Source of the DNA: a virus
Reading direction: 5' to 3' (one strand)
Virus record (IMG/VR): IMGVR_UViG_3300019763_000009
Span: 1 to 62,526 of that record
Length of the DNA stretch: 62,526 bases
Both the position numbers and the translations under genes were made by a program. The notes under the pieces are model-generated. The model was not told the origin of the DNA, did not search any database, and saw only the letters and a program-made list of their open reading frames with translations. Below, in pieces: positions 1 through 10,065 of the stretch. The number at the start of each line of letters is the position of its first letter. Within the stretch, counting starts at the first letter, position 1.

Positions 1-1
1 A

Positions 2-55
2 CAGACAGCTAAAGATTCTATTCCGAAAACACCTACACCACCATCATTTTTTTAA
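2..55 (+). CDS. C-terminal end of an upstream gene (partial)
   Basis: An open frame runs from the window edge to TAA at 53-55 and encodes a Pro/Thr-rich C-terminus ending PPSFF. It sits just before the gp25-like gene, where T4-type phages usually have baseplate hub or spike genes, but 17 residues are too few to assign a family. The protein start is outside the window. Confidence 0.5.
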   Translation, partial: QTAKDSIPKTPTPPSFF

Positions 56-61
56 TAAATA
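54..61 (+). promoter_or_regulatory. Weak candidate late promoter
   Basis: AATAAATA differs by one base from the T4 late consensus TATAAATA and ends 15 bases before the gp25-like start codon. It overlaps the stop codon of the preceding gene. A single match of this kind in AT-rich DNA is weak evidence. Confidence 0.25.
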
Positions 62-76
62 TAGTAGAGGTATTAA

Positions 77-466
77 ATGACAACAACTTACTGGAAAGAT
101 ATAGATATAAAATTAGAAAAGAAAAATAATGGCGACGTTGTTGATATGACAAACAATAATGCAATCGTTAATTCACTGACCAACATCTTCCAAACAATGC
201 AGGGAAGTAGGAGAATGAAACCTGAATTTGCTCTCCCGATATACAATTTATTATTTGAACCTATTGACGAATATACTGCTGGTAGATTGGCGGAAATGAT
301 TTGGTCTGCAATAGAACGATGGGAAACACGTATAATCATAGAAGGTCTGGAAGTTGTTGCCGACGAAGATAACAATTCGTATGAAGTGAATTTGAACTAC
401 TATGTCGGTAATACAGGTAATGCTGATAGTCTACAAACAATAACTAACATTATAAGGGCGAAATAA
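77..466 (+). CDS. 25: Baseplate wedge subunit, gp25/GpW family
   Basis: 129 aa, the usual size of gp25-like proteins. The family pattern is visible: RRMKPEF at residues 45-51, then LLFEP at 58-62 and ERWETRI at 80-86 in the C-terminal half. In contractile tails this protein sits in the baseplate wedge next to the first tail-sheath ring and takes part in triggering sheath contraction. Despite its old name 'lysozyme-like', it is structural. An AGAGG ribosome site (65-69) precedes the ATG. The gp6-like gene follows two bases after the stop, the normal T4-type order. Confidence 0.9.
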   Translation: MTTTYWKDIDIKLEKKNNGDVVDMTNNNAIVNSLTNIFQTMQGSRRMKPEFALPIYNLLFEPIDEYTAGRLAEMIWSAIERWETRIIIEGLEVVADEDNNSYEVNLNYYVGNTGNADSLQTITNIIRAK

Positions 467-468
467 TT

Positions 469-2736
469 ATGAGTGACTTTGGATTAGTACCAAAATATAC
501 AGAAGCCGATTTTGAAACACTGGTTACCAGATTGAAATCTATTCTTAGTAAAACAGCCACGTTCAAGGATTATGATTTTGAAGGTGCGAACATTACATTG
601 TTGATGGAATTGTTGTCATATGTAGGAGATCTTAATACATATTACACAAATAGATTGGCGCAAAATATTCATTTAGAAACAGCTAATATATATGAGGTTG
701 TTCATTCACTTACAAGACAACAAGGATATGTTCCTTCTGGTCTTGTGTCATCGGAGGTTACGTTGACTGTGAGGGTGAGAAGAAGAAATGATGATCAAAC
801 TATAGGATATTTTGAACAAGGAAGTCAACTATATATACCGAAATGGTTTAAAATTAATACCGGTCTATCTGATGATGACGGAAACAGTATATATTACTGT
901 TTACCAGAAGATTTTATATATGATGTCACTGATACAAATCTCCGCACAGACTATGACGAAGAACTTGAGACTACATATGAGTATGTTGAATTTGATATTG
1001 TAATGAAACAAGGTGTTCCATTACAAGAACCATTGACGTATACAGGTGAGGATGTGATTTCAAACCAGATCGTATTACCATTGGTTGACTATGATATGGG
1101 TGTTTATCCATACGAAGACACCCTTGATTCATTATTGGTTACTGTCGGGTCAGAAGAAACTGCATGGATAAGAATATCAGACTTCTTTGATGACATTTCA
1201 GGTCTTAGTGGTGACGAAGAGAATGTGTATGTATTATATTATGACAAGTATAAGAGAACAGTTATTTCATTTTCTTCAAATAGAAATGTCCCAACAGATG
1301 ATGAGGTTATAAAGATATATCCAATAAAAACTTTGGGTTTGAATGGAAAAGTGGCAAAACTTGTTTTCGGTGATTCAAATAAACCAGTAGTTGACACCAT
1401 ATTGGGAGTAGATGATGTTGCATTCTTGTCAAATATTTCTACTGCGGAACCAACAGTGATACCAGAGGATAGATATACTGTTGTTAATTATAATGCTTCT
1501 GTTGGTGGATCAAACGCACAGGTACTAAGTGAACTGAAAGAGGCTGGTCAATCATACTCACACTCACAACTTAGAAATGTTACAAAAAAAGATTACAAAG
1601 GAAACCTTGAGTCGAGAGGTGATATAACCGTTGCTAATGTATGGGGTGAACACGAACAAAATTATGATGATGTAAACTCTATATATTACAATAGGGCATA
1701 TGTTGCATTGATACCCACGGAATGGGATACTGGTGTTAGTGGAAATATCAACTTGGTTGATGTTGATGTTAGTGATGATTTCAGTGGTAACCTAACAACA
1801 ACATTAAAAACTTTGGAGTATCCAATAGAAACCTACGACACTGATGTAGAAACTTTTGGGGATAAATCATTCGCCAAAACCGGTCTGGATACTCTGATTG
1901 ATGGAACCTATGACAATGTTGTTACGGTAACAGATGGTTTGGGTGTTGGGTGTACAGTACAAGTTGTGGTTTTAAATGGTAACGCAGAAATAACAGCCGT
2001 ATCAGAAGGTGGTAGTGGGTATTTGGTAGGAGATTACCTGTGGGTTACTGGTGATATGGTTGAATGGGTTGGTGGTGATACTGGTGGTGTTACCGTTAAG
2101 GTTGGTGCTTGGGTTGAAACGGTGGGTAGTTCAGTATATAATCCGTTATGGCAGTCACAGATTTTGGAATATTTAGAGCCACGTAAGATGTTGGGTATAT
2201 GGGAGGAGTTTGTTTTACCTGAATTAATCTACTTCCGATTTGATATCGGTTTGAGGGTAAACAGAACTTATAGTTTTGTAAAAGTCAAAGAAGTTGTGAA
2301 GAATAAATTAATATACTACTTCCAGAACAGTAACAGGTCATTTGGTGAAACTATTGACTTTAGGGATGTTTACAATTATATAATGGATACTAATAATGTT
2401 TCATCTACAGACAATTTTGATATGATTAGAGGTATTTCAAGTTTGGTCATTAGAGATATTCTAATTTACCGTGACCCATCTACACTGGAAACTATAGACA
2501 CCGAGTCAAGATGTGTATATTTTGGTGGTACTTGGGATGAGACATGTTCTATCGTACCAGATGAAATGTATATATATCCAGAGAACGTGGCGGGATATTT
2601 CCCACATTACGAAAACACTGGATACGGAAAGAATACAATAGATACAACGTATAATACATTACAACCAATAGCGTTAGGGTACAATCAATTTCCACAGTTG
2701 GCTTCGGACTTCTGTACATTCACTAACGAAGGATAA
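469..2736 (+). CDS. 6: Baseplate wedge subunit, gp6/GpJ family
   Basis: 755 aa. The N-terminal 100 residues have the typical gp6/baseplate-J arrangement: a helical start (DFETLVTRLKSIL), a segment around ANITLLMELLSYVGDLNTYY, then the conserved SLTRQQGYVPSG stretch leading into a beta-rich domain. gp6 forms the inner ring of the baseplate with gp7 and gp25. A glycine-rich, beta-only stretch at roughly residues 480-550 may be an inserted domain. It lies directly between gp25-like and gpI-like wedge genes, which supports the call. Confidence 0.88.
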   Translation: MSDFGLVPKYTEADFETLVTRLKSILSKTATFKDYDFEGANITLLMELLSYVGDLNTYYTNRLAQNIHLETANIYEVVHSLTRQQGYVPSGLVSSEVTLTVRVRRRNDDQTIGYFEQGSQLYIPKWFKINTGLSDDDGNSIYYCLPEDFIYDVTDTNLRTDYDEELETTYEYVEFDIVMKQGVPLQEPLTYTGEDVISNQIVLPLVDYDMGVYPYEDTLDSLLVTVGSEETAWIRISDFFDDISGLSGDEENVYVLYYDKYKRTVISFSSNRNVPTDDEVIKIYPIKTLGLNGKVAKLVFGDSNKPVVDTILGVDDVAFLSNISTAEPTVIPEDRYTVVNYNASVGGSNAQVLSELKEAGQSYSHSQLRNVTKKDYKGNLESRGDITVANVWGEHEQNYDDVNSIYYNRAYVALIPTEWDTGVSGNINLVDVDVSDDFSGNLTTTLKTLEYPIETYDTDVETFGDKSFAKTGLDTLIDGTYDNVVTVTDGLGVGCTVQVVVLNGNAEITAVSEGGSGYLVGDYLWVTGDMVEWVGGDTGGVTVKVGAWVETVGSSVYNPLWQSQILEYLEPRKMLGIWEEFVLPELIYFRFDIGLRVNRTYSFVKVKEVVKNKLIYYFQNSNRSFGETIDFRDVYNYIMDTNNVSSTDNFDMIRGISSLVIRDILIYRDPSTLETIDTESRCVYFGGTWDETCSIVPDEMYIYPENVAGYFPHYENTGYGKNTIDTTYNTLQPIALGYNQFPQLASDFCTFTNEG

Positions 2737-2739
2737 TAT

Positions 2740-5139
2740 ATGAGTAGATTTTCAGATTCTCCCTATTTTATACTAAAAGACTTCATGAAAGTAATTACTT
2801 CTCCAGCAGACACAGAGTACATACTTCCAGATGTTGTAAATATGTACACCAGAGTTTCGTTTACAGATGTCATTTGGGTTGGTGGTGAGACAAGCATAGA
2901 GACAAGTACACAACTTACAAATACGTTGGATAGACACACAGAATTTGATTCTGTTACCGATGATGCTATTAAGTTTGAAGGTAATGATGTTGTGTGGAAT
3001 GCTTGGATGGATAGGTCACCAGTATCAATGTACTATTCTGATACATCATTGCCTCATGCTGGATTGTTGAGAGGTGGTGATAACTACGGTCAAATCGTTG
3101 TTGATGGTGGATCATATGTAAATATGTATGCCAAACTTGATGAATACGGTTTTGTTCCTGTTAGACTAAAACCATTATACGAAGATCCAGAGGAAAAGAA
3201 GTACTTTAGGTTTGATTTAGTTGAAGTTAGTACTATTACAATGGATGGTTCTGATACTACAGTATATGATTCTGATGATGGAGCTGATGAACCATATTAT
3301 GACAGTGAGTTTGTTAGTATCCAGACAAAAGATTATGAATTTGATATAAGCCCTATTAAATGGGGTAATTTGCAGATTGATGATATCCTCCAAAATGGTG
3401 TTGAATTATATTTCAGAAAGGATAGTTCATTCCACGATTGGATGAAAGAATTTGCTGAGGATTATTACGAGACAGAATATGAAATCGATTTTGTTGTTAG
3501 AAACTATGTCAATACAGACAAGAGATTTTTGTATTTCGGGGAAGTTTTTACTTCACCAAAGGATAATGTATCTGACCCAAACAGATACCATGTCGTTTTT
3601 AATGGATTGAAGGATTGGGTTCAGGCGGCACTACCTGAAAATAACAGAACACCTAATTTGGTTGAATTTTTAGATACGTATTTTGATCAAGTATATGGAG
3701 AGGGTTATCAATTACTTAAAGATATTTGGTCGTTGCGTGATGGTAGAGAGTGTGATCCTAAATATCTTGGTTACATTCCTACACTGTATGATGCACCAAA
3801 GACAGACATTATACCAGCATGGTTTGTTGATGCCTATAGAGAATATGCCGATGAGTTGATATGGTTGATGAAACGTAAAGGTACTTATGCTTCAATGTAT
3901 ATTATTTACAGTGTTTTTTGTGGAAACTCACAAAATATATTTAATGTGTTGGAAAGATGGCATGATGATGTGGCTCCAATAACAACTGGTAGTGAGGGGT
4001 TTGAGTTGATGCAAACATTTGATAACCCTGCTGATGTTGATACTGACTATTTTGGTGTAGACATTGATGTTTCTTCATTATATACCATAAGTGGTGCCGA
4101 AGGTGACGATCAAGATGCATATAATTCTGGTAGAGCGTATATTTTCTCAAATGAAACAGGAGAAACTTTACATACATTAATTAACCCGAATGGATATGAC
4201 ACACCTGATCGTGACGAATTTGGTCATAGTGTTGCTATAACTGACACACATGCCGCAGTCGGTGCGTGGATGGAAGATGATGCCGATGGTTCATATGCAG
4301 GTAAAGTATATGTATTTAATCCATCAACAGGGGAATTATTGTATACGTTAGATGATCCCAATATGTTTGATACAAGTGATTCAGATGAGTTTGGTACAAG
4401 TGTTGCGTTATCAGAGAATTATTTGATCGTTGGTGCATACGAAGAAAGTCAGTTGAATCATTGGTATGTTGGGGCGGCATATATATTTGATGTCAATACT
4501 GGTACATTGTTGTGGTCACTTGAAGATCCAAGAGGTAGTTCAGGGTATGAATATGATTATTTTGGTTGGAGTGTTGGAATAACAGATAATTATGCAATAG
4601 TTGGTGCGTATAGAGAAGGTTTGACTTCTGGTTATGTTTACATTTATGACACTAAAACAGGTGCATTATTACATTCAATTGAAAATCCAAACGACCAAGA
4701 CACACCAAATTATGATGAATTTGGGTGGTCTGTTGATATATCAGACACATATGCGATAGTTGGTGCTCACTATGAAGAAGGGGTTGGTGATTCATATAAT
4801 GCAGGAGCAGCGTATATATTTGATGTTGTTACTGGTTTGTTGGTACAGACAATACAAAATACAAACATACAGGGTACATACAAAGATTATTTTGGATCAT
4901 CTGTTGCAATATCAGATACACATGCGATAATTGGTTCCCCAGATGCATATACAAGTAATTATGATCATAGAGGTAAAGCATATGTTTATGACACATCTAC
5001 ATGGGAACTGATCATGGTTATAGAAGATACTGATGACAATGACTTTGATACGGAACTGGCGGGTCAGGTTGCGATATCAAACACTTTCTTTGGATTTACA
5101 CACAACATATCCGAGTCAACTGGACCTGTTCCATTATAG
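2740..5139 (+). CDS. Baseplate wedge protein (gpI/gp7-type) fused to a 7-repeat beta-propeller
   Basis: 799 aa in two parts. The N-terminal half (to about residue 410) includes a tail-protein-I-like segment (EFLDTYFDQVYGEGYQLLKDIW, shown here only as start EFLDTYFDQ, then YLGYIPTLYDA and LMKRKGTYAS), which is the wedge part. From about residue 415 to the end there are six full and one partial FG-GAP-like repeats of about 57 residues, each with a core like DYFGWSVAISDTYAIVGA followed by AYIFDTTTG. Seven repeats match one integrin-type seven-bladed propeller. The same repeat fills the fibre gene at 6919, so the propeller probably sits on the baseplate surface, perhaps to bind a ligand or the fibre. 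Confidence 0.7.
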   Translation: MSRFSDSPYFILKDFMKVITSPADTEYILPDVVNMYTRVSFTDVIWVGGETSIETSTQLTNTLDRHTEFDSVTDDAIKFEGNDVVWNAWMDRSPVSMYYSDTSLPHAGLLRGGDNYGQIVVDGGSYVNMYAKLDEYGFVPVRLKPLYEDPEEKKYFRFDLVEVSTITMDGSDTTVYDSDDGADEPYYDSEFVSIQTKDYEFDISPIKWGNLQIDDILQNGVELYFRKDSSFHDWMKEFAEDYYETEYEIDFVVRNYVNTDKRFLYFGEVFTSPKDNVSDPNRYHVVFNGLKDWVQAALPENNRTPNLVEFLDTYFDQVYGEGYQLLKDIWSLRDGRECDPKYLGYIPTLYDAPKTDIIPAWFVDAYREYADELIWLMKRKGTYASMYIIYSVFCGNSQNIFNVLERWHDDVAPITTGSEGFELMQTFDNPADVDTDYFGVDIDVSSLYTISGAEGDDQDAYNSGRAYIFSNETGETLHTLINPNGYDTPDRDEFGHSVAITDTHAAVGAWMEDDADGSYAGKVYVFNPSTGELLYTLDDPNMFDTSDSDEFGTSVALSENYLIVGAYEESQLNHWYVGAAYIFDVNTGTLLWSLEDPRGSSGYEYDYFGWSVGITDNYAIVGAYREGLTSGYVYIYDTKTGALLHSIENPNDQDTPNYDEFGWSVDISDTYAIVGAHYEEGVGDSYNAGAAYIFDVVTGLLVQTIQNTNIQGTYKDYFGSSVAISDTHAIIGSPDAYTSNYDHRGKAYVYDTSTWELIMVIEDTDDNDFDTELAGQVAISNTFFGFTHNISESTGPVPL

Positions 5140-5171
5140 TTTTATATGAAATAAACGGGAGAATATTATAA

Positions 5172-6905
5172 ATGTCAAGTAGTGTAAAAATTTATTCATT
5201 ACCATCAATGGAAACATATACACCAGAAGTTGTATTTGAGGATTATATCTATTATGGATTGTATGGTAAAACTGGACCTGATGGGTCTAAAGGTGCTGGT
5301 GACTTCTGGTATTCGAAATATAACTCAGCCAACTATCCAGAAGGATATCTTGCCGCTGATGGTAAAATGTTGTCTCCACATTTCAAGGCAGAACTTGATT
5401 TAAGTGTTGAACCATTCACTACATTTGAGATACTTCCTAAAGAAATGTCTATTGCTTTGTATAAGAATTGGGAACAACAACGACCAGTAAATAGACATGC
5501 GGAATATAATATAATTTATTCTCCTTATTGTGATTTAACTGGAAAGGTGTATACATTATATGAACGACCAAATACAACACAAAGTCTTTCGTATTCAAAT
5601 GTAAACTTAAAATTTGATAGTGAAAGTTTTATACACATTCAACGAGAAGAATTTGATAGTTGGTCTGTTAGACATACATTGTTTACAGAAGACCTTATTA
5701 TCACATCATATGATCAGAACTTTAACAAACAAGTACCATCGTTTGTGCAAGTTATAGATAAAAATACTGTGTTGGTTAGGTTTGATAGACCAACAAACGG
5801 TGTAGTGTTATTATCCAAATCAACACCAAGTGGGGTTTATGTGTCACCTACTTCCATACGAATGAGACATGGTTTGAATCGTAGAGAGGTGATTACACAA
5901 GTACGTGACGAAGAAAATACCGTGTATTTCCCACAAGATGGTATAAGTATTGACGTTAATACAAACCAAATCGACGGTGTTTATCCAAATTCACAGGCAT
6001 ATGTACATGAGGCTTTAACATTAACATATTATGATGATGCTGATGATGATGGTGTTAATGATGTTGAGGTAACAGAGGAAGTCTGGATATTCGATGATGT
6101 TTCAAAGATAACAACAGATTATGTATATGAAGGTCAGGAATGGATTGCATGGCAAATTGATCACCCATTAGATTCTAATATATTTCAGGTGAATTGTTAC
6201 AACCCAGACAATGATTTGGTTCAACCAACACATGTTCTGTTGGATGAATTGGATGATCTTGGATTACCACAGGTCACAATCCTTTGGTGTCCAACAGACA
6301 ATGTTAATCCTTTGGGTGAATCACTTGATATTGATGATTTGTTGATACCATTTCTTGGATTTGCCGCAATAAGTCCAGTTGGTGATGTTGTGTCATTCTT
6401 TGGTATTTGTCCGATAGGTGCCGATGGTGTCATGATGGATGTTGAGTGGAGACTATCAATAGAGACAGATGATGAAGTTTTCACAAGTCTTGTTGAAGGT
6501 TCAAAAGACGCAATCGCAATGATGGTTGGTAAAGAGGATAAAACAATACATTACTTTGATCCATATAACCCAGATTATAGACCATTTGTGTCAGGTACCA
6601 CTGATCTTGAGGAAATGGATGACAAGAATTATTATTATACATTTACGGCTACCTCAGAAGCTATTGAACAATTAGGTATCCGAGATTACAAAATAATCGG
6701 TGTGGAATTGATAAATAATCGTGTAAAAAGAATTAATAGAACAAGGATAGTTTACAGCAAACTTAGTGGTATTTACAAACCAGAGGGTATGAATTTTGTG
6801 ACCCATTTTAGGATTAAGAAGGAAGCTAAAATACTAGATGGTATATTATTAGACCATACAGGTGAACCACTAATAGATAACATAGAAGAATATCTATACG
6901 ATTAA
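5172..6905 (+). CDS. Structural protein of the baseplate cluster, possibly gp8-like
   Basis: 577 aa, acidic and beta-rich, with no motif that fixes a family. Its place after the gp25, gp6 and gpI-like genes and before the fibres is where T4-type phages carry the outer wedge protein gp8, and the N-terminal half contains the kind of mixed beta segments expected for it, but this is positional inference. The start ATG at 5172 follows a GGGAG site (5158-5162) in a 32-base gap. Confidence 0.4.
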   Translation: MSSSVKIYSLPSMETYTPEVVFEDYIYYGLYGKTGPDGSKGAGDFWYSKYNSANYPEGYLAADGKMLSPHFKAELDLSVEPFTTFEILPKEMSIALYKNWEQQRPVNRHAEYNIIYSPYCDLTGKVYTLYERPNTTQSLSYSNVNLKFDSESFIHIQREEFDSWSVRHTLFTEDLIITSYDQNFNKQVPSFVQVIDKNTVLVRFDRPTNGVVLLSKSTPSGVYVSPTSIRMRHGLNRREVITQVRDEENTVYFPQDGISIDVNTNQIDGVYPNSQAYVHEALTLTYYDDADDDGVNDVEVTEEVWIFDDVSKITTDYVYEGQEWIAWQIDHPLDSNIFQVNCYNPDNDLVQPTHVLLDELDDLGLPQVTILWCPTDNVNPLGESLDIDDLLIPFLGFAAISPVGDVVSFFGICPIGADGVMMDVEWRLSIETDDEVFTSLVEGSKDAIAMMVGKEDKTIHYFDPYNPDYRPFVSGTTDLEEMDDKNYYYTFTATSEAIEQLGIRDYKIIGVELINNRVKRINRTRIVYSKLSGIYKPEGMNFVTHFRIKKEAKILDGILLDHTGEPLIDNIEEYLYD

Positions 6906-6918
6906 TTGGAGATATATA

Positions 6919-9900
6919 ATGGCAAAGTTTTATGATAGAAACACTTACGCTGAGACAGATGTATTACTTGGTGAAGAGAGTTTCATGATATACCAAGATG
7001 ATGTGACAAAAGTTGTCACAGTTGACCAAATAGTTTCTGATGTAGTTGTACCGATGTTGGACGGACTATCTATTAGTAATTTCTATGATGTAACGGTTGT
7101 AACCCCATCTTACGGTGATATATTGTTGTTTGATGGTAGTGTTTATACAAACGGTGAATCATCCATTGGAAAATTAGGGGTTGTTGTTGGTGATGTATCA
7201 ATACACACACCAACAGATGGACAGACATTAATATGGAACGGTTATGATTGGGTAAACGGAAACGATCCAATTCTATGTGGTTCTACCGAAGTTGAGTATA
7301 CCATTCCTGTTACAACAGGAACGTATGAGATAGATCTAAACAACGGTAACGTACAAAATGTTGTTTCGTCTGGTGGACTGACGTTACGACTTCCATCATT
7401 ACCACCAATAAACGAGCATTGGGGATTCGCTGTAAAGGTTGTGTGTAATTCATCAACTATCCCAACATTTGAGTCTATAGATGGTACACTTATGTGGTCA
7501 AGAGGTATTTTACCTACGATCACAACAGAAAGAGATAACACATTGATATACACATTTTTATCTGATGCATTTTTGGATAATGTGTATGGATCACTTGCTT
7601 GGATTTCTGGTAATGAGAAAATAACAGAATTTGATTATATCTATTCTAACACAGATTCATTGAAATATTATTCGTCAACTAGAGATTCTTTTGGTGCTGC
7701 TGTTGGATTTTCTAGTAGTTATATCATATCGGGTGCATGGGAAGAAGATATTGTTAGTGCGTCAAGTGCAAATTCATCTGGAATGGCTTATATATTTGAT
7801 TCTACAACAGGTGAATTATTACATTCATTGTCTGACCCAAATATATATAACACACCATATGCTGATTATTTTGGTTACTCTGTTGGAATATCTGAATTAT
7901 ATGCGATAGTAGGTGCTTATGGAGAAGATGGTTCTGGTGGTACGTATACAGGAGCCGTTTATGTTTACAGTACAACGACAGGTGAACTACTACACAATCT
8001 GGTTAATCCAAATGCATATGGTACGACATCAGGTGATTATTATGGATATGCCGTTGCAATATCAGATACATATTGTGCAGTTGGTGCGAAATATGAAGAT
8101 GAATCAGGTGGGACAAGTTCAGGTAAAGTATATATTTTTGACAATTTAACCGGTAATTTAGTACATACATTAGATAATCCAAATGCCTATGGAACCGTTG
8201 CTGGTGATCAGTTTGGTGTTTCGGTGTCAATAACAGACACATATTGTATAGTTGGTGCGATTTTCGAAGATGATGCGGGTGGAACCAGCGCAGGTAAAGC
8301 ATATATATTTGATACAGTTACAGGTGGATTCCTTCACACATTAGATAACCCAACTTCTTATGGTACGAGTTATGGTGATGATTTTGGGAAACAAGTTTCT
8401 ATAAGTGATTCTTATAGTATAGTTGGCACCAATCAAGAAAGAGATGCAACTGGATATGAGTCAGGTGTGGCGTATGTATTTGATAATGTAACAGGTAATT
8501 TGTTACATACACTCACTAACCCAAATCTATATAACACACCAAGTGGTGATTTTTATGGAACTTCGGTTGCAATATCTGATACATATGCTGTAGTAGGTGC
8601 TCCATATGAAGATAGTATTGACGGAACAAGTTCTGGGGCTGTTTACATATTTGATGTAGTGACAGGTAATTTGTCACATTCTTTAGAAAATCCTAATACA
8701 AACTTTACTATGGACGGTGATCTTTTTGGTTGGTCTGTTGGTCTGGTAGGTGACCAAATTATTTCTGGTGCAAAGTATGAAGACGATGCACAAGGTGAGT
8801 ATTCTGGTGTTGTTTATAAAATTGATGCTGTGACAGGTGACACTTTACTTACAATAGCAAATCCAAATGAAGGTGGTTTGGCTAATATTGATTCAAATGC
8901 ATATGGAACATCTATTGCGATAAATGATGATTATACTTTGGTCGGTGCTCCAACAGAAAATGACGAATTGGAAGAGAAATCTGGTAGCGTTTTTGTTTAT
9001 GACACCACAACAGGTGATCTGTTGGTTAGATTAGAAAATCCTAGTCCATACGGAACCCATTATTATGATCATTTTGGTTGGAGTGTCGCATTATCAGATT
9101 CATATGCTGTGTGTAGTGCTTATCGAGAAGATGATATTGATGGATCATCATCGGGTAAAGTGTATGTATATTCAACATCTACATGGGAGTTATTACACAC
9201 GATAGATAATCCAAATCCATACGGAACAAGCACAAATGATGAATTTGGGTATTCGGTTAGTTGCACTGATTTATACACATTAGTTAGTGCTTGGAGTGAG
9301 GATGATGTTGGTCAATCTGATACAGGAAAAGCGTATATATTTGATACATCAACGGGTGGATTACTACATACATTAGATAATCCTAATGTATTATCCCAGA
9401 GTCAATATGACAGATTTGGTGAGTCGGTTGTTGTGTCAGATGATTATGCTGTTGTTTGTTGTCCTAATGCAGACGAACCAGAAAGTAGTTCTGGTAAGGT
9501 ATATGTGTTTAGTACGACAACAGGTTTGTTGTTACATACATTGATTAATCCCAATGCATATGATGTGAGTCTATACGATTCTTTCGGTAGGTCAGTTTCG
9601 ATGTCAGGTGATTACTGTGTAATTGGATCAGAAGAGAGTGATGCTGGTGGTGATGAGTCAGGTAAAGCGTTTATTTATTCTACCTCTACGTGGGAGTTGT
9701 TACATACATTAGATAATCCAAATGCATACGGAACAAGTGATGGTGATTACTTTGGTGGGTCAGTTAGTTGTAATAATTTATATACAGTAGTTGGTGCCTC
9801 GTACGAGGATGATTCTTCCTATAACACAGTAGGAAAGGCTTATCTATTTGACAACTTGACAGGAGAATTGATAAAAACAATAGATTCTCCAAATGAATAT

Positions 9901-10053
9901 AGTACCAGTTATTATGATTGGTTTGGTTCTGCTGTTGCTATGTCTGATAATTATTTTGTTGTTTCCGCTGAAGGGGAAGAGGTTATAACTGGTGAAATGA
10001 TCTTTGGTACATATGGTGTTGTGTATACATATTCTATAACAGTTTTGGATTAA
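6919..10053 (+). CDS. Tail fibre with 14 FG-GAP-like propeller repeats
   Basis: 1044 aa. Residues 1-230 are an attachment module (MAKFYDRNTYAETD start; DVTVVTPSYGDILLFDG and GQTLIWNGYDWVNG motifs, the common fibre pattern LxDVTxxTPxxGxxLxxxxxxW) shared with the next two genes. The rest is 14 consecutive repeats of about 57 residues with the core DPNxYxTxxxDYFGxSV and AYIFDTTTGELLHTL. Fourteen is exactly two seven-bladed propellers. FG-GAP propellers in other proteins bind cell-surface or metal-dependent ligands, so a receptor-binding role is likely but not proven. Confidence 0.75.
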   Translation: MAKFYDRNTYAETDVLLGEESFMIYQDDVTKVVTVDQIVSDVVVPMLDGLSISNFYDVTVVTPSYGDILLFDGSVYTNGESSIGKLGVVVGDVSIHTPTDGQTLIWNGYDWVNGNDPILCGSTEVEYTIPVTTGTYEIDLNNGNVQNVVSSGGLTLRLPSLPPINEHWGFAVKVVCNSSTIPTFESIDGTLMWSRGILPTITTERDNTLIYTFLSDAFLDNVYGSLAWISGNEKITEFDYIYSNTDSLKYYSSTRDSFGAAVGFSSSYIISGAWEEDIVSASSANSSGMAYIFDSTTGELLHSLSDPNIYNTPYADYFGYSVGISELYAIVGAYGEDGSGGTYTGAVYVYSTTTGELLHNLVNPNAYGTTSGDYYGYAVAISDTYCAVGAKYEDESGGTSSGKVYIFDNLTGNLVHTLDNPNAYGTVAGDQFGVSVSITDTYCIVGAIFEDDAGGTSAGKAYIFDTVTGGFLHTLDNPTSYGTSYGDDFGKQVSISDSYSIVGTNQERDATGYESGVAYVFDNVTGNLLHTLTNPNLYNTPSGDFYGTSVAISDTYAVVGAPYEDSIDGTSSGAVYIFDVVTGNLSHSLENPNTNFTMDGDLFGWSVGLVGDQIISGAKYEDDAQGEYSGVVYKIDAVTGDTLLTIANPNEGGLANIDSNAYGTSIAINDDYTLVGAPTENDELEEKSGSVFVYDTTTGDLLVRLENPSPYGTHYYDHFGWSVALSDSYAVCSAYREDDIDGSSSGKVYVYSTSTWELLHTIDNPNPYGTSTNDEFGYSVSCTDLYTLVSAWSEDDVGQSDTGKAYIFDTSTGGLLHTLDNPNVLSQSQYDRFGESVVVSDDYAVVCCPNADEPESSSGKVYVFSTTTGLLLHTLINPNAYDVSLYDSFGRSVSMSGDYCVIGSEESDAGGDESGKAFIYSTSTWELLHTLDNPNAYGTSDGDYFGGSVSCNNLYTVVGASYEDDSSYNTVGKAYLFDNLTGELIKTIDSPNEYSTSYYDWFGSAVAMSDNYFVVSAEGEEVITGEMIFGTYGVVYTYSITVLD

Positions 10054-10065
10054 TAGGGAGCAAAA

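Noticed and set aside
3941-4177. Minus-strand ORFs such as the His-rich one inside the propeller gene, and similar ones through the fibres
   Set aside because: They mirror repeat-rich coding sequence on the + strand, have no ribosome sites or promoters, and no recognisable proteins.
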